DNA of 6,140 bases from Akkermansiaceae bacterium. GTDB lineage: Bacteria; Verrucomicrobiota; Verrucomicrobiia; Verrucomicrobiales; Akkermansiaceae. Positions 1 to 6,081 of the stretch are shown here, piece after piece. The position numbers and the translations under genes were made by a program. The notes below the pieces were generated by a model, which ran no database searches, had not been told where the DNA came from, and saw nothing but the letters and a program-made list of their open reading frames with translations. The DNA lies in NCBI GenBank assembly GCA_029287105.1, contig JARFRT010000354.1, positions 1 to 6,140 of the forward strand, written 5' to 3'. Position 1 is the stretch's first letter; every line of letters starts with the position of its first letter.

Positions 1-686
1 AGACCACGCAACCCCTCGTCATCCTGCAGCAACTTCAAGGTCAGGATCAGCAGATCATCAAAGTCCATCGAGTTCGTCGCCTTCTTCTTCTTCCGATAAG
101 CCCTCCTCACCTTCTTGATCTCCTCAAGCCACTCCTCAAGATGCGGATACCTCAACCCAATGATCTCATCGATCTCCTCATAGGTGTTTTCCGCAAGACT
201 GAAAATAGAGGCCAACAAGTCGGCCTTGGGAAATCGCCGCCCCCCCGTATCCACATTCAACCCCTTCACCACCTCAGACAGCAACGACTTCTGGTCGTCC
301 CGGTCAAGAATCGAAAACGACCGGGTAAAGCCAAGCTCATCCGCATGACGACGTAGAATGCGGTTGCCAATCGAGTGGAAAGTACCACTCCAAAGGGAAC
401 TGATGTCCTGCGGCACAAGCTCTTTAACACGCTCCAACATCTCACGCGCCGCCTTGTTGGTGAAGGTCAACAGCAGGATGTTGCCGGCCTCAACCCCCTG
501 ATCCAACAAATAGGCCACCCGGTGCGTCAACGTCCGCGTCTTGCCAGAACCCGCGCCCGCTATCACCAGCGCCGGACCCGGCCGCGCACTGACGGCAGCA
601 TATTGCTGCTCGTTAAGCTCCGCAGCATAGTCGATCCCCGACGCCGCAGGCTGCTTGCTTGTTTTTATCCGGTATTCACGCGACAT
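1..686 (-). CDS. UvrD/PcrA/Rep-type SF1A DNA helicase, N-terminal part (3' end outside window)
   Basis: This is an ATP-driven 3'-5' DNA translocase/helicase of the UvrD/PcrA/Rep family, acting in the cytoplasm in nucleotide excision repair, mismatch repair or replication-fork clearance. I read 228 residues before the frame leaves the window. The Q motif LNEQQ is at residues 24-28, Walker A AGAGSGKT at 43-50, motif Ia LTFTNKAAREM at 73-83, motif Ib SGTFHS at 100-105, and the typical MDFDDLL segment at 207-213. Residues 106-206 fit the 1B region. Walker B (DEYQD) and domains 2A/2B would lie beyond base 1. The ATG at 686-684 leaves the usual short tail before the Q motif. No Shine-Dalgarno precedes it, but a sigma70-like promoter sits about 40 bases upstream. 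No frameshift or missing motif is visible. Telling UvrD, PcrA and Rep apart needs the missing C-terminus; the family assignment is very secure. Confidence 0.95.
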   Translation of the reverse strand, partial: MSREYRIKTSKQPAASGIDYAAELNEQQYAAVSARPGPALVIAGAGSGKTRTLTHRVAYLLDQGVEAGNILLLTFTNKAAREMLERVKELVPQDISSLWSGTFHSIGNRILRRHADELGFTRSFSILDRDDQKSLLSEVVKGLNVDTGGRRFPKADLLASIFSLAENTYEEIDEIIGLRYPHLEEWLEEIKKVRRAYRKKKKATNSMDFDDLLILTLKLLQDDEGLRG

Positions 687-727
687 GGTCGTAAAAGCTA
701 CCAAGGCTACGCCAAATGAGAAGTGGC

Positions 728-756
728 AATATCAGCATTTCTACCGGGAAAATCAA
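728..756 (-). promoter_or_regulatory. Sigma70-like promoter for the helicase gene
   Basis: On the minus strand, TTGATT (756-751) and GATATT (733-728) are separated by 17 bases. Each matches the -35 and -10 consensus at four of six positions. Transcription would begin near base 721, giving a leader of about 35 bases before the helicase ATG at 686. The placement is good, but no transcript evidence is available, and sigma factors of this phylum may tolerate other sequences. Confidence 0.42.
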
Positions 757-795
757 GCGCAGGGGAAAAATAGACCCGCTAACCGCAGCGGCCGC

Positions 796-816
796 AAAAA
801 AAGCCGGAATTCCGCC
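796..816 (-). terminator. Possible weak intrinsic terminator
   Basis: Read on the minus strand, GGCGG-AATT-CCGGC (816-803) is followed by seven T (802-796). Four of the five stem pairs form, with one G-G mismatch and an AATT loop, so the hairpin is short. It lies about 170 bases downstream of the small gene ending at 988 and upstream of the helicase promoter, where a terminator would make sense. The short stem keeps confidence low. Confidence 0.3.
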
Positions 817-987
817 CGCCCAAATACCCTGAAACCCGGAAACCGCTTAAAAAACAGAGCCACAAGTGCCGCCCCCAAGTCCCGTCCAATCCGACCGGTG
901 GCCGCCAAGGCTGAACCCGCAATGATGACCGCCAATGGTCAACAGGCACCCGACCACCCTCCGGCAATCAACCACGAATCACCCCAC

Positions 988-1215
988 TCAGGCGGCAATC
1001 TCATAGTGCTCGGCAATGTCGCGCAGGATGCGGTCACGTCGATCGCGCGCACTGTCCAGATCACGCGTCTTCAATGAAAACCTCAGTCGCTCCGAGGTCG
1101 CATCATTTTTATGCACCGTCAGATGACACCACCACACGCCACGGTTATTCCATAGATGGTGGTTAGGGTTCTCTTGATTTACGCGTAGAGCTAATCTCGT
1201 TTTAGTTCTGGCCAT
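988..1215 (-). CDS. Small orphan protein resembling a tyrosine-recombinase arm-type DNA-binding domain
   Basis: This 75-residue protein starts at the ATG at 1215 and ends with TGA at 988. Residues about 23-70 (NNRGVWWCHLTVHKND, then RLRFSLKTRDLDSARDRRDRI) have the pattern of the N-terminal arm-type / DUF6538-like domain of phage-type integrases: a Gly-aromatic strand ('RGVWW'), a second strand ending in 'SLKTRDL', then an Arg/Asp-rich helix ('DSARDRRDRILRDIAEH'). In integrases this domain binds arm sites and is followed by core-binding and catalytic domains. Here the protein stops right after the helix and no catalytic Arg/His/Tyr domain is found nearby. The length, tidy ends and well-placed promoter suggest a functional stand-alone protein, perhaps a DNA- or RNA-binding regulator, rather than a truncated integrase. 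That function is inference. There is no Shine-Dalgarno. I am fairly sure it is a gene and only moderately sure of the domain resemblance. Confidence 0.7.
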   Translation of the reverse strand: MARTKTRLALRVNQENPNHHLWNNRGVWWCHLTVHKNDATSERLRFSLKTRDLDSARDRRDRILRDIAEHYEIAA

Positions 1216-1546
1216 GTTTTTGTGTTATCAATTGGGAAATAGTCCTCTCAAGGGCATAGTCAGCAGGGAGGGAGAGGCGAGGAAGGGTTGAGTGCGTTCG
1301 TGGCTCGTATAAGGTCTTTCCCAAATGCACGCAACTCTTTTTACTCAGGGAATCTACGACTGACAAGTTGACTGTTTTGTATGTTTATAATCTTACTAAG
1401 GTATAGGTGTTTGTGAGCTCTCAACCGGACTTCCATCCGTTCAGTGATCATCAAAGCTACCCGTCCCGCCCCATTGACAAGCAGGAAGTATTCCAGCTTT
1501 CCAAGAATCACCCCTTTTTCTCGTCGCAAGCAAAAAAAACCTCCTA
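1216..1546. other. Gene-free spacer, possibly containing an interspersed repeat
   Basis: About 330 bases with no convincing gene. Bases 1216-1251 carry the small gene's promoter, and 1261-1288 are purine-rich on the + strand. Bases 1341-1533 differ in texture from their surroundings, with an AT-rich stretch around 1374-1400. On the minus strand they contain a 30-codon TTG frame (1533-1441) whose translation includes WKAGILPACQWGGTGSFDDH. That string resembles non-genic repeat translations I associate with Verrucomicrobiota/Planctomycetota genomes; this comes from memory and has not been searched. No strong terminator hairpin for the enzyme gene ending at 1547 was found. Confidence 0.4.
1224..1251 (-). 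promoter_or_regulatory. Sigma70-like promoter abutting the small orphan gene
   Basis: On the minus strand TTGAGA (1251-1246) and GATAAC (1229-1224) are 16 bases apart, each matching consensus at four of six positions. A start about seven bases below the -10 box would fall at roughly 1215-1218, on or next to the ATG at 1215. The message would then be leaderless or nearly so, which fits the lack of a ribosome binding site. Identified from sequence only. Confidence 0.4.
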
Positions 1547-2986
1547 TCACAGCAATTCGAGCGCCTCTTCCAGACAGGCGAGCAACTGCTCTGATTTTTC
1601 CGATCCTGCCGAAATACGGATCATATGGCGATCCACGCCACAGCCCTCGGCCCACTCAAGCTCATCATAATGCGCCAGCAGCGTGTACGGGCAGGCAATA
1701 CTGAAGTCGGTCCCCAAGCTTGGCCCCTTGGACATCCTCAAGGCATCGTAAAACTTCGCGGTTTTCTTTCGGTTCTTCAGCACCAGGGACATCAAGCCCC
1801 CATAGCCACCACCCTTGCGCTTGATCGCATTGTACAAACCAGGCGTGGTGAACTTCGGATACCAGATTTTTTCAACCGCCGGATGCGCCAGCAAATAATC
1901 CGCAAGAGCCTCCCCATTGGCATTGGACTCGCGTATCCTCCGATTAAAACTGCTGATATTGCGGGCCAATACCCGCGCATCAGATGCAAAAAGCCGAGTT
2001 CCCCCGGGACAATCCTCACCAAAAAACGCAAGCAACTCAGAATACATCGGCGACTCCGGACAAAGCGTCACCTGCCCCGCCATCACGTCCCCTTTTCCCG
2101 ACACCCACTTGGTCAGGCTGGAGGTCACCACATCCGCATACTTGTTCACCTGGACATTCGCCACCGAACAAATCGTGTCATCCACCACCAAAGGCACCCC
2201 CCCATCCCGACACGCCTCAGAGACCGCCGCAATATCCACCGTGCGGAGCAGCGGGTTACTCGGAGCTTCACAGAACACGGCAGAAAACTCCCCCTTGGCA
2301 ATACGCCTCAACGCCTCTACAAACGACTCGCCTTCCGCTTCCGTCAAAAAAACGACCCCATTCCCAAAAAAATTCTGCACCCTCATGGCATCCACATAGG
2401 GAAATTCCAATTGCAGCGACTTCTTGCCGGGAAAGAGCTTGGTCAGCACCCGATAAATGGCAAACATACTCGCCATCCCGTTCTCATAGAGAAATACATC
2501 CTCCGGCGCATCATTGCCAAACGCGGCAAGCCGACTCCGCAGGCTGCGCACCCCAAACCCCCTGGTCTCCTGCCCGTGAATCACACGCTCAGCCTGCCGA
2601 CTGCTGACAATCTCCCCCGTGTAACGCCAATACTCCATGGCCACCGGATAGTCGGCCTCACTCACCACCAACGCCTGTAACCCCTCATAACTCGCTATCC
2701 TCGATGCCGAGCCGCTGCGCTTCTCAACAAACCTCTGCGCCCGCTGCGCAGCATCACGCGAGGGAAATACCACCACCCTCGATCCCTTGTCAGCCAATGC
2801 TCCGGTCGCCTCGGCAAACAACCTCTCCGTCGCAGGATGCAGAAAAAACCTCGGATAGCCAGCGCGCATGCGCCGAATCACTTTATCCCGCTTCTCTTCG
2901 TAACCCAGCACCGCATCCCAGGTGGGTAGACACACCGAACAGGCATGCTGCGTCTTAGGCAAGGGCATCCCGGTATCCACCTCCAT
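1547..2986 (-). CDS. Cystathionine gamma-synthase-like PLP enzyme, long STR2/MET-7 type
   Basis: A fold-type I, PLP-dependent Cys/Met-metabolism enzyme. The likely reaction joins an O-activated homoserine with cysteine to give cystathionine on the way to methionine. From the ATG at 2986 it has 479 residues, longer than the roughly 390 of classical MetB. The extra N-terminal block carries MPLPKTQHACSVCLPTW, a GYEE motif and GYPRFFLH (43-50), the signature of fungal STR2/MET-7 synthases. The PLP fold follows: ENGMAS phosphate-binding loop (about 168-173), EAPSNPLLRTVDI (about 240), VVDDT with the pyridine-binding Asp near 269, SSLTKWVSG with the Schiff-base lysine at 293, and RISAGSE with the substrate-carboxylate Arg at 458. 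All key residues are present. The frame stays open to a TTG at 3016, but the ATG matches where the family block begins. No Shine-Dalgarno is seen at either. O-succinylhomoserine sulfhydrylase activity is the main alternative; donor specificity cannot be read from the sequence. Confidence 0.9.
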   Translation of the reverse strand: MEVDTGMPLPKTQHACSVCLPTWDAVLGYEEKRDKVIRRMRAGYPRFFLHPATERLFAEATGALADKGSRVVVFPSRDAAQRAQRFVEKRSGSASRIASYEGLQALVVSEADYPVAMEYWRYTGEIVSSRQAERVIHGQETRGFGVRSLRSRLAAFGNDAPEDVFLYENGMASMFAIYRVLTKLFPGKKSLQLEFPYVDAMRVQNFFGNGVVFLTEAEGESFVEALRRIAKGEFSAVFCEAPSNPLLRTVDIAAVSEACRDGGVPLVVDDTICSVANVQVNKYADVVTSSLTKWVSGKGDVMAGQVTLCPESPMYSELLAFFGEDCPGGTRLFASDARVLARNISSFNRRIRESNANGEALADYLLAHPAVEKIWYPKFTTPGLYNAIKRKGGGYGGLMSLVLKNRKKTAKFYDALRMSKGPSLGTDFSIACPYTLLAHYDELEWAEGCGVDRHMIRISAGSEKSEQLLACLEEALELL

Positions 2987-3059
2987 AAAAGCAGGCTCTG
3001 TCTTCAAATCTCTCAAAGTATGGGCTGGGCAATAATCGAGCCACCACAGAATGCAAGCT

Positions 3060-3086
3060 CATATACCGGCCACCGTCATAACTCAA
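3060..3086 (-). promoter_or_regulatory. Candidate promoter for the cystathionine gamma-synthase-like gene
   Basis: On the minus strand TTGAGT (3086-3081) and TATATG (3065-3060) are 15 bases apart, shorter than the ideal 17. Each box matches consensus at four of six positions. The predicted start near 3052 would give a leader of about 65 bases before the ATG at 2986. This is the best match I found upstream of the gene, but it is weak. Confidence 0.22.
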
Positions 3087-3239
3087 AAAAACCGCATCGC
3101 ACGCCCCCACGGCAAGTCCATGTAAAAAACAGGTAAATTCTCCCGCTTTATCGACTTTAATGGACAAAAAACCCTCGCCCACAGCGTTACATTTATGACT
3201 AATCCTCTGGCAATGGATCTAAGTCCATGAAAAGCTCGC

Positions 3240-3263
3240 GCAAATAGAACGATTAGCATTTGC
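3240..3263. promoter_or_regulatory. Inverted repeat, possible operator
   Basis: GCAAAT and ATTTGC form perfect 6-bp arms around a 12-base spacer, a layout compatible with a dimeric regulator. It lies about 90 bases upstream of the plus-strand ATG at 3353. Arms this short can occur by chance, so the operator role is only suggested. Confidence 0.25.
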
Positions 3264-3279
3264 CCGGGCTGCCAGCATG

Positions 3280-3292
3280 GGCAATGTTTGCC
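3280..3292. repeat. Short perfect hairpin GGCAA-TGT-TTGCC
   Basis: Five-bp perfect arms with a 3-base loop, immediately before the 11-bp repeat array. If transcribed it would form a small hairpin in the leader of the plus-strand gene. It shares the TTTGC element with the inverted repeat ending at 3263, so the two may be related sites. Confidence 0.3.
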
Positions 3293-3295
3293 GCA

Positions 3296-3339
3296 GATTC
3301 ACCAACGATTCACGACCGATCCACCAACGATTCACCGCC
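3296..3339 (+). repeat. Four tandem copies of an 11-bp repeat (consensus GATTCACCAAC)
   Basis: The copies abut exactly: GATTCACCAAC (3296-3306), GATTCACGACC (3307-3317), GATCCACCAAC (3318-3328) and GATTCACCGCC (3329-3339). Differences from the consensus number zero, two, one and two. The 11-bp period is close to one DNA helical turn, so equal sites would face the same side of the helix. The array ends 13 bases before the ATG at 3353. Because 11 is not a multiple of three, the repeat is not a protein repeat, which supports starting the gene at 3353 rather than at the upstream TTG (3260) or ATG (3284). It could be a binding array for a regulator or an RNA leader element. Confidence 0.8.
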
Positions 3340-3352
3340 CTCCCCCGGAGTT

Positions 3353-6061
3353 ATGCCAGAAAATCAGCCACATTCCCAACCTCCCCACCAAGCCCCCATC
3401 CCGGAAGGTCTACGCGACCAACTGACGCAATTTAAAAAACGGCTCTGGCAAATCAAGATCGCCGAAGCCATCCTCGCCGGCTTCTTTGGCCTGCTCTTCT
3501 CCTTTCTACTCGTCTTTGGACTCGATCGGTTCATCGAAACCCCAACCAGTGTACGCCTCGTCATCCTCGTCCTCGGCGTCTCCCTCTTCGCTGTCTTTGC
3601 CCCCTACTGGATCCACCGCTGGGTTTATGGCCACCGCCGCGAAAACCAACTCGCCCGCCTGATCTCCCGCCGCTTCCCCAAACTGGGCGACCGGCTACTC
3701 GGCGCCATCGAACTCCAGGACCAGACCGAAACCAAGGACACCCTCTCCCCCGCACTCCGTGCCGCCGCCATGCTCACCGTGGCCGCAGATACCGCCGACC
3801 GCGATCTTGGCCAGGCCTTACCCGCCGCCCGCCACCGCAAATGGTCCCTCGCCGTCATGCTGCTCTTCCTGGTCGCGGTCGGCTCGCTGGTCAGCGTCCC
3901 GGATGCCAGTATCAACGCCCTCAAACGCTGGCTCATGCCACTCGCCGATACCGATCGATACACCTTCACCCAACTCGACCTCTCGAGTATCAACACGCCC
4001 CATCACATCCCCTACGGCGAGTCATTCAACCTCACCATCCCCCTCGCCGCAGATACCCAGCGCCGCCCGCAAACAGCCCGCGCCCGCTACGGCGACAGCG
4101 CCTGGGTCGAAGCCAAACTCAACCGCGGCCAATACACCTTCACCTTCCCAGGCCAACGCGCCCAGGACAAGCTCCATGTCGAGGCCGACGACGCCCGCCA
4201 CAGCCTGCCATTTGAACCCGTCATCCGCCCCGCCATCGAAAACATCCGTGCAGCAATCAAACTCCCGACCTACCTGGAACGCCCCGATATCAATGCCAAC
4301 CTCCAATCCGGTTACATCACCGTGCTCGAAGGCAGCGACATCAAAATTCAAGCAATCACCAGCCGCGCCCTCTCCTCAGCCACCGCATCCGTCGTGACCC
4401 TCCCGAGGGAAACCGACATGGAGGCACCGCCCACAGAAACAGGCGAAGACGATAGCTCCTCAGCAGAGGTAACGCCTCCGGCAGCAACACCCAAACCCGA
4501 AAAACTCACCCTCAAAATAAAGGGCAGGACAATCACCACGCCTTCCGTATCCATCACCAGCCACTCGGTCCTTATTCCCATGCAGTGGGAAGATATCTAC
4601 GGCCTCAAGGCAGATGCTCCCCTCAAACTGCGCGTGGAAAGCACCCAGGACCAGTTACCCTCGACCTACATCCAGGGCATCGAACGCCAACACATCATGC
4701 TCGCCGAGGAAACCATCGAATTCGAAGTCCTCGCCGAGGACGACTACGGACTCAAGGCCTGCGGCATTTCATGGCAGGGCGAATTCACCAAGCCCACGGG
4801 CGGCACACCCGCTCAAGGCGAACTCACCCTCGAACAAGGCAACTCGACCCGCACCAATCTCAACAAGCCGTTCTCATTCTCCCCCGCAAACCTGGCCATC
4901 GAGCCGCAAAAACTCACCCTCCGTTCCTGGACCGAGGACTACAAACCGGGACGCGGCCGGGTCTTCTCCGAACCCGTCGTCATCTACATCCTCACACGCG
5001 ACGAACACGCCCAGGTCCTCAAAAATGAGTTTGACCGCGCCATCGGCGAACTCGAGGACATCGCCCGTAAGGAACAAAACCTGAACGACGAAAACCAACG
5101 CCTCGATAACAAGAAGGACAAAAACCTGCAAAGCGAAGCCGGCAAGAAAAAACTCCAGGCCCAACAGGACGCCGAACGGGATAACAAGGAACGGATGCAG
5201 GAGCTGACCCAAAAAATGGAGAAGCTCTTCAAGGACGCAGTCCGCAACGGCGAAATCGACAAAAAAGCCCTCCAGAAAATGTCGAAAGCCCTGCAAGCCA
5301 TGAAGGAACTCTCCAATACCGACCTGCCCAAGGTCGAACAGAAACTTCAGGACGCCCAAAGCCAGCGCAATACCCCCAAAAAATCAGAGCAGGACCTCAA
5401 GGACGCCATCGAGGCACAGAAAAAGGCCATCGAGAAAATGAAACAGGCACTCAAGGACGCCAATGAAGCCAACCAGAACTTCGAAGCCAGCACGTTTGTC
5501 AACCGCCTCAAACGCGCCGCCAGCGAGGAAGATGGCATCGCATCCGCCTTCATCAGCATGATCAACAAAGTCATCGGTAACGAGTATGACCAACTCGACC
5601 CCGTCGAACAACGCGCCGTCAAGCAGTCCTACGACCAACAACGCCAAACCGCATCAGACGTCCGTTGGATCCAGGAAGACCTCGCCCATTACCACGCCCG
5701 CACCCAGAAAGAGGAACACAAAAAACTCGTCGACGATATGCGCGCGTCACAAATCAACGAGGCACTCGAACAACTCTCTCTCCACGTCTCCGGCAATGTC
5801 TCATTCACAAGCATCGCCGAATCCAAAAAATGGGCCGGCCAACTCAAAAAATGGGCCAAGCAACTCGAAGGAGATAATAAGAAATCCGGCGGCGGCGGCG
5901 GTGGTGGCGGCGGTGGCGGCTCACAGGAAGACCAGGATTTTGAATTCATGCTCAAGGTCATGCGCATGATCCAAAAAGAACAGGACATCCGCGCCCGCAC
6001 GCGCGCACTCGAAGACCTCCGCCGGACACTTAAGCCCCAAACCCCCGTCACCAAACCCTAA
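3353..6061 (+). CDS. DUF4175/TIGR02302-like membrane-anchored coiled-coil protein
   Basis: A 902-residue envelope protein of unknown function. Membrane segments are predicted at about residues 38-57, 67-86 and 166-182. The loop between the second and third is Arg/Lys-rich, so it is probably cytoplasmic, and the rest would then lie outside the inner membrane. Residues about 190-550 look beta-rich, with an acidic Pro/Ser/Thr linker at 355-383 and the motif AEDDYGL at 461-467, typical of DUF4175-like proteins. A Lys/Glu/Gln-rich coiled coil spans about 557-710. Eleven consecutive glycines (846-856) precede a last helix containing FMLKVMRMIQKEQDIRART. Size, membrane segments near the N-terminus, coiled coil and Gly-rich C-terminus match DUF4175/TIGR02302; relatives often sit near MoxR/DUF58/VWA genes, which are not seen here. 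The ATG at 3353 is chosen because the preceding DNA is an 11-bp repeat array; GGAG lies only two bases before it. The next gene begins 20 bases after the stop. Confidence 0.85.
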   Translation: MPENQPHSQPPHQAPIPEGLRDQLTQFKKRLWQIKIAEAILAGFFGLLFSFLLVFGLDRFIETPTSVRLVILVLGVSLFAVFAPYWIHRWVYGHRRENQLARLISRRFPKLGDRLLGAIELQDQTETKDTLSPALRAAAMLTVAADTADRDLGQALPAARHRKWSLAVMLLFLVAVGSLVSVPDASINALKRWLMPLADTDRYTFTQLDLSSINTPHHIPYGESFNLTIPLAADTQRRPQTARARYGDSAWVEAKLNRGQYTFTFPGQRAQDKLHVEADDARHSLPFEPVIRPAIENIRAAIKLPTYLERPDINANLQSGYITVLEGSDIKIQAITSRALSSATASVVTLPRETDMEAPPTETGEDDSSSAEVTPPAATPKPEKLTLKIKGRTITTPSVSITSHSVLIPMQWEDIYGLKADAPLKLRVESTQDQLPSTYIQGIERQHIMLAEETIEFEVLAEDDYGLKACGISWQGEFTKPTGGTPAQGELTLEQGNSTRTNLNKPFSFSPANLAIEPQKLTLRSWTEDYKPGRGRVFSEPVVIYILTRDEHAQVLKNEFDRAIGELEDIARKEQNLNDENQRLDNKKDKNLQSEAGKKKLQAQQDAERDNKERMQELTQKMEKLFKDAVRNGEIDKKALQKMSKALQAMKELSNTDLPKVEQKLQDAQSQRNTPKKSEQDLKDAIEAQKKAIEKMKQALKDANEANQNFEASTFVNRLKRAASEEDGIASAFISMINKVIGNEYDQLDPVEQRAVKQSYDQQRQTASDVRWIQEDLAHYHARTQKEEHKKLVDDMRASQINEALEQLSLHVSGNVSFTSIAESKKWAGQLKKWAKQLEGDNKKSGGGGGGGGGGGSQEDQDFEFMLKVMRMIQKEQDIRARTRALEDLRRTLKPQTPVTKP
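5888..5920 (+). repeat. Glycine-codon run (11 GGC/GGT codons)
   Basis: Eleven consecutive GGC or GGT codons encode an uninterrupted polyglycine hinge between the helical region and the last helix of the DUF4175-like protein. The mix of GGC and GGT lowers slippage risk compared with a pure repeat, but in-frame length changes among strains would be expected. A flexible spacer role is inferred. Confidence 0.9.
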
Positions 6062-6081
6062 CTTCCAACCCCAATCAAATC

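Larger units (their letters stand above)
687..987. other. Gene-free spacer between helicase gene and small orphan gene
   Basis: About 300 bases without a convincing gene. On the minus strand a TTG-initiated frame of 60 codons (935-753) encodes a somewhat hydrophobic, Arg-rich peptide. It has no recognisable motif, a stop codon just before its start and no ribosome binding site. It could be a remnant of a small membrane protein, but I cannot support it as a gene. The stretch also holds the weak terminator at 796-816 and the helicase promoter at 728-756. Confidence 0.5.
2987..3352. other. Divergent intergenic control region
   Basis: About 365 bases between the minus-strand enzyme gene and the plus-strand envelope-protein gene. 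It contains a weak minus-strand promoter candidate (3060-3086), three short inverted repeats (3213-3228, 3240-3263, 3280-3292) and a four-copy 11-bp tandem repeat (3296-3339) just before the plus-strand ATG. A 75-codon GTG frame on the minus strand (3182-2955) overlaps the enzyme gene start out of frame; I do not recognise it and do not call it a gene. I could not find a persuasive plus-strand sigma70 promoter. Confidence 0.55.

Noticed and set aside
240..246. Seven-C homopolymer in the helicase gene (a similar one at 2197-2203 in the enzyme gene)
   Set aside because: Both reading frames continue intact with sensible residues (TGGR and DGGVP), so there is no sign of frameshift or phase variation.
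753..935. A 60-codon TTG frame on the minus strand with some hydrophobic character
   Set aside because: It has no known motif, no ribosome binding site, a rare start and a stop just upstream. It also spans the weak terminator, so it is more likely chance or a remnant.
655..1077. A 140-codon + strand frame spanning the helicase start, the spacer and the small orphan gene
   Set aside because: It crosses two minus-strand genes and their promoters, has low-complexity Arg/Pro/Ala composition and no recognisable domain.
1368..1391. TTGACT and perfect TATAAT on the + strand
   Set aside because: The spacing is only 12 bases and no plus-strand gene follows; the downstream gene is on the opposite strand. 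Probably AT-rich chance.
1625..2680. A 351-codon open frame on the + strand antisense to the enzyme gene
   Set aside because: It lies wholly opposite a well-supported PLP enzyme. Its translation is rich in Arg, His and Pro with no domain, as expected from the complement of a G-rich coding strand.
2987..3016. TTG start at 3016 for the cystathionine gamma-synthase-like enzyme
   Set aside because: The ATG ten codons later lies directly before the family's conserved N-terminal block, and the TTG has no better ribosome binding site.
3260..3352. N-terminal extension of the DUF4175-like protein from TTG 3260 or ATG 3284
   Set aside because: The stretch is a hairpin plus an 11-bp tandem array not in phase with codons, and it yields a low-complexity peptide before the natural N-terminus.
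4874..5359. A 161-codon hydrophobic frame on the minus strand
   Set aside because: It is the complement of the Lys/Glu/Gln-rich coiled coil, which necessarily reads as Phe/Leu-rich. It is not an independent membrane protein.
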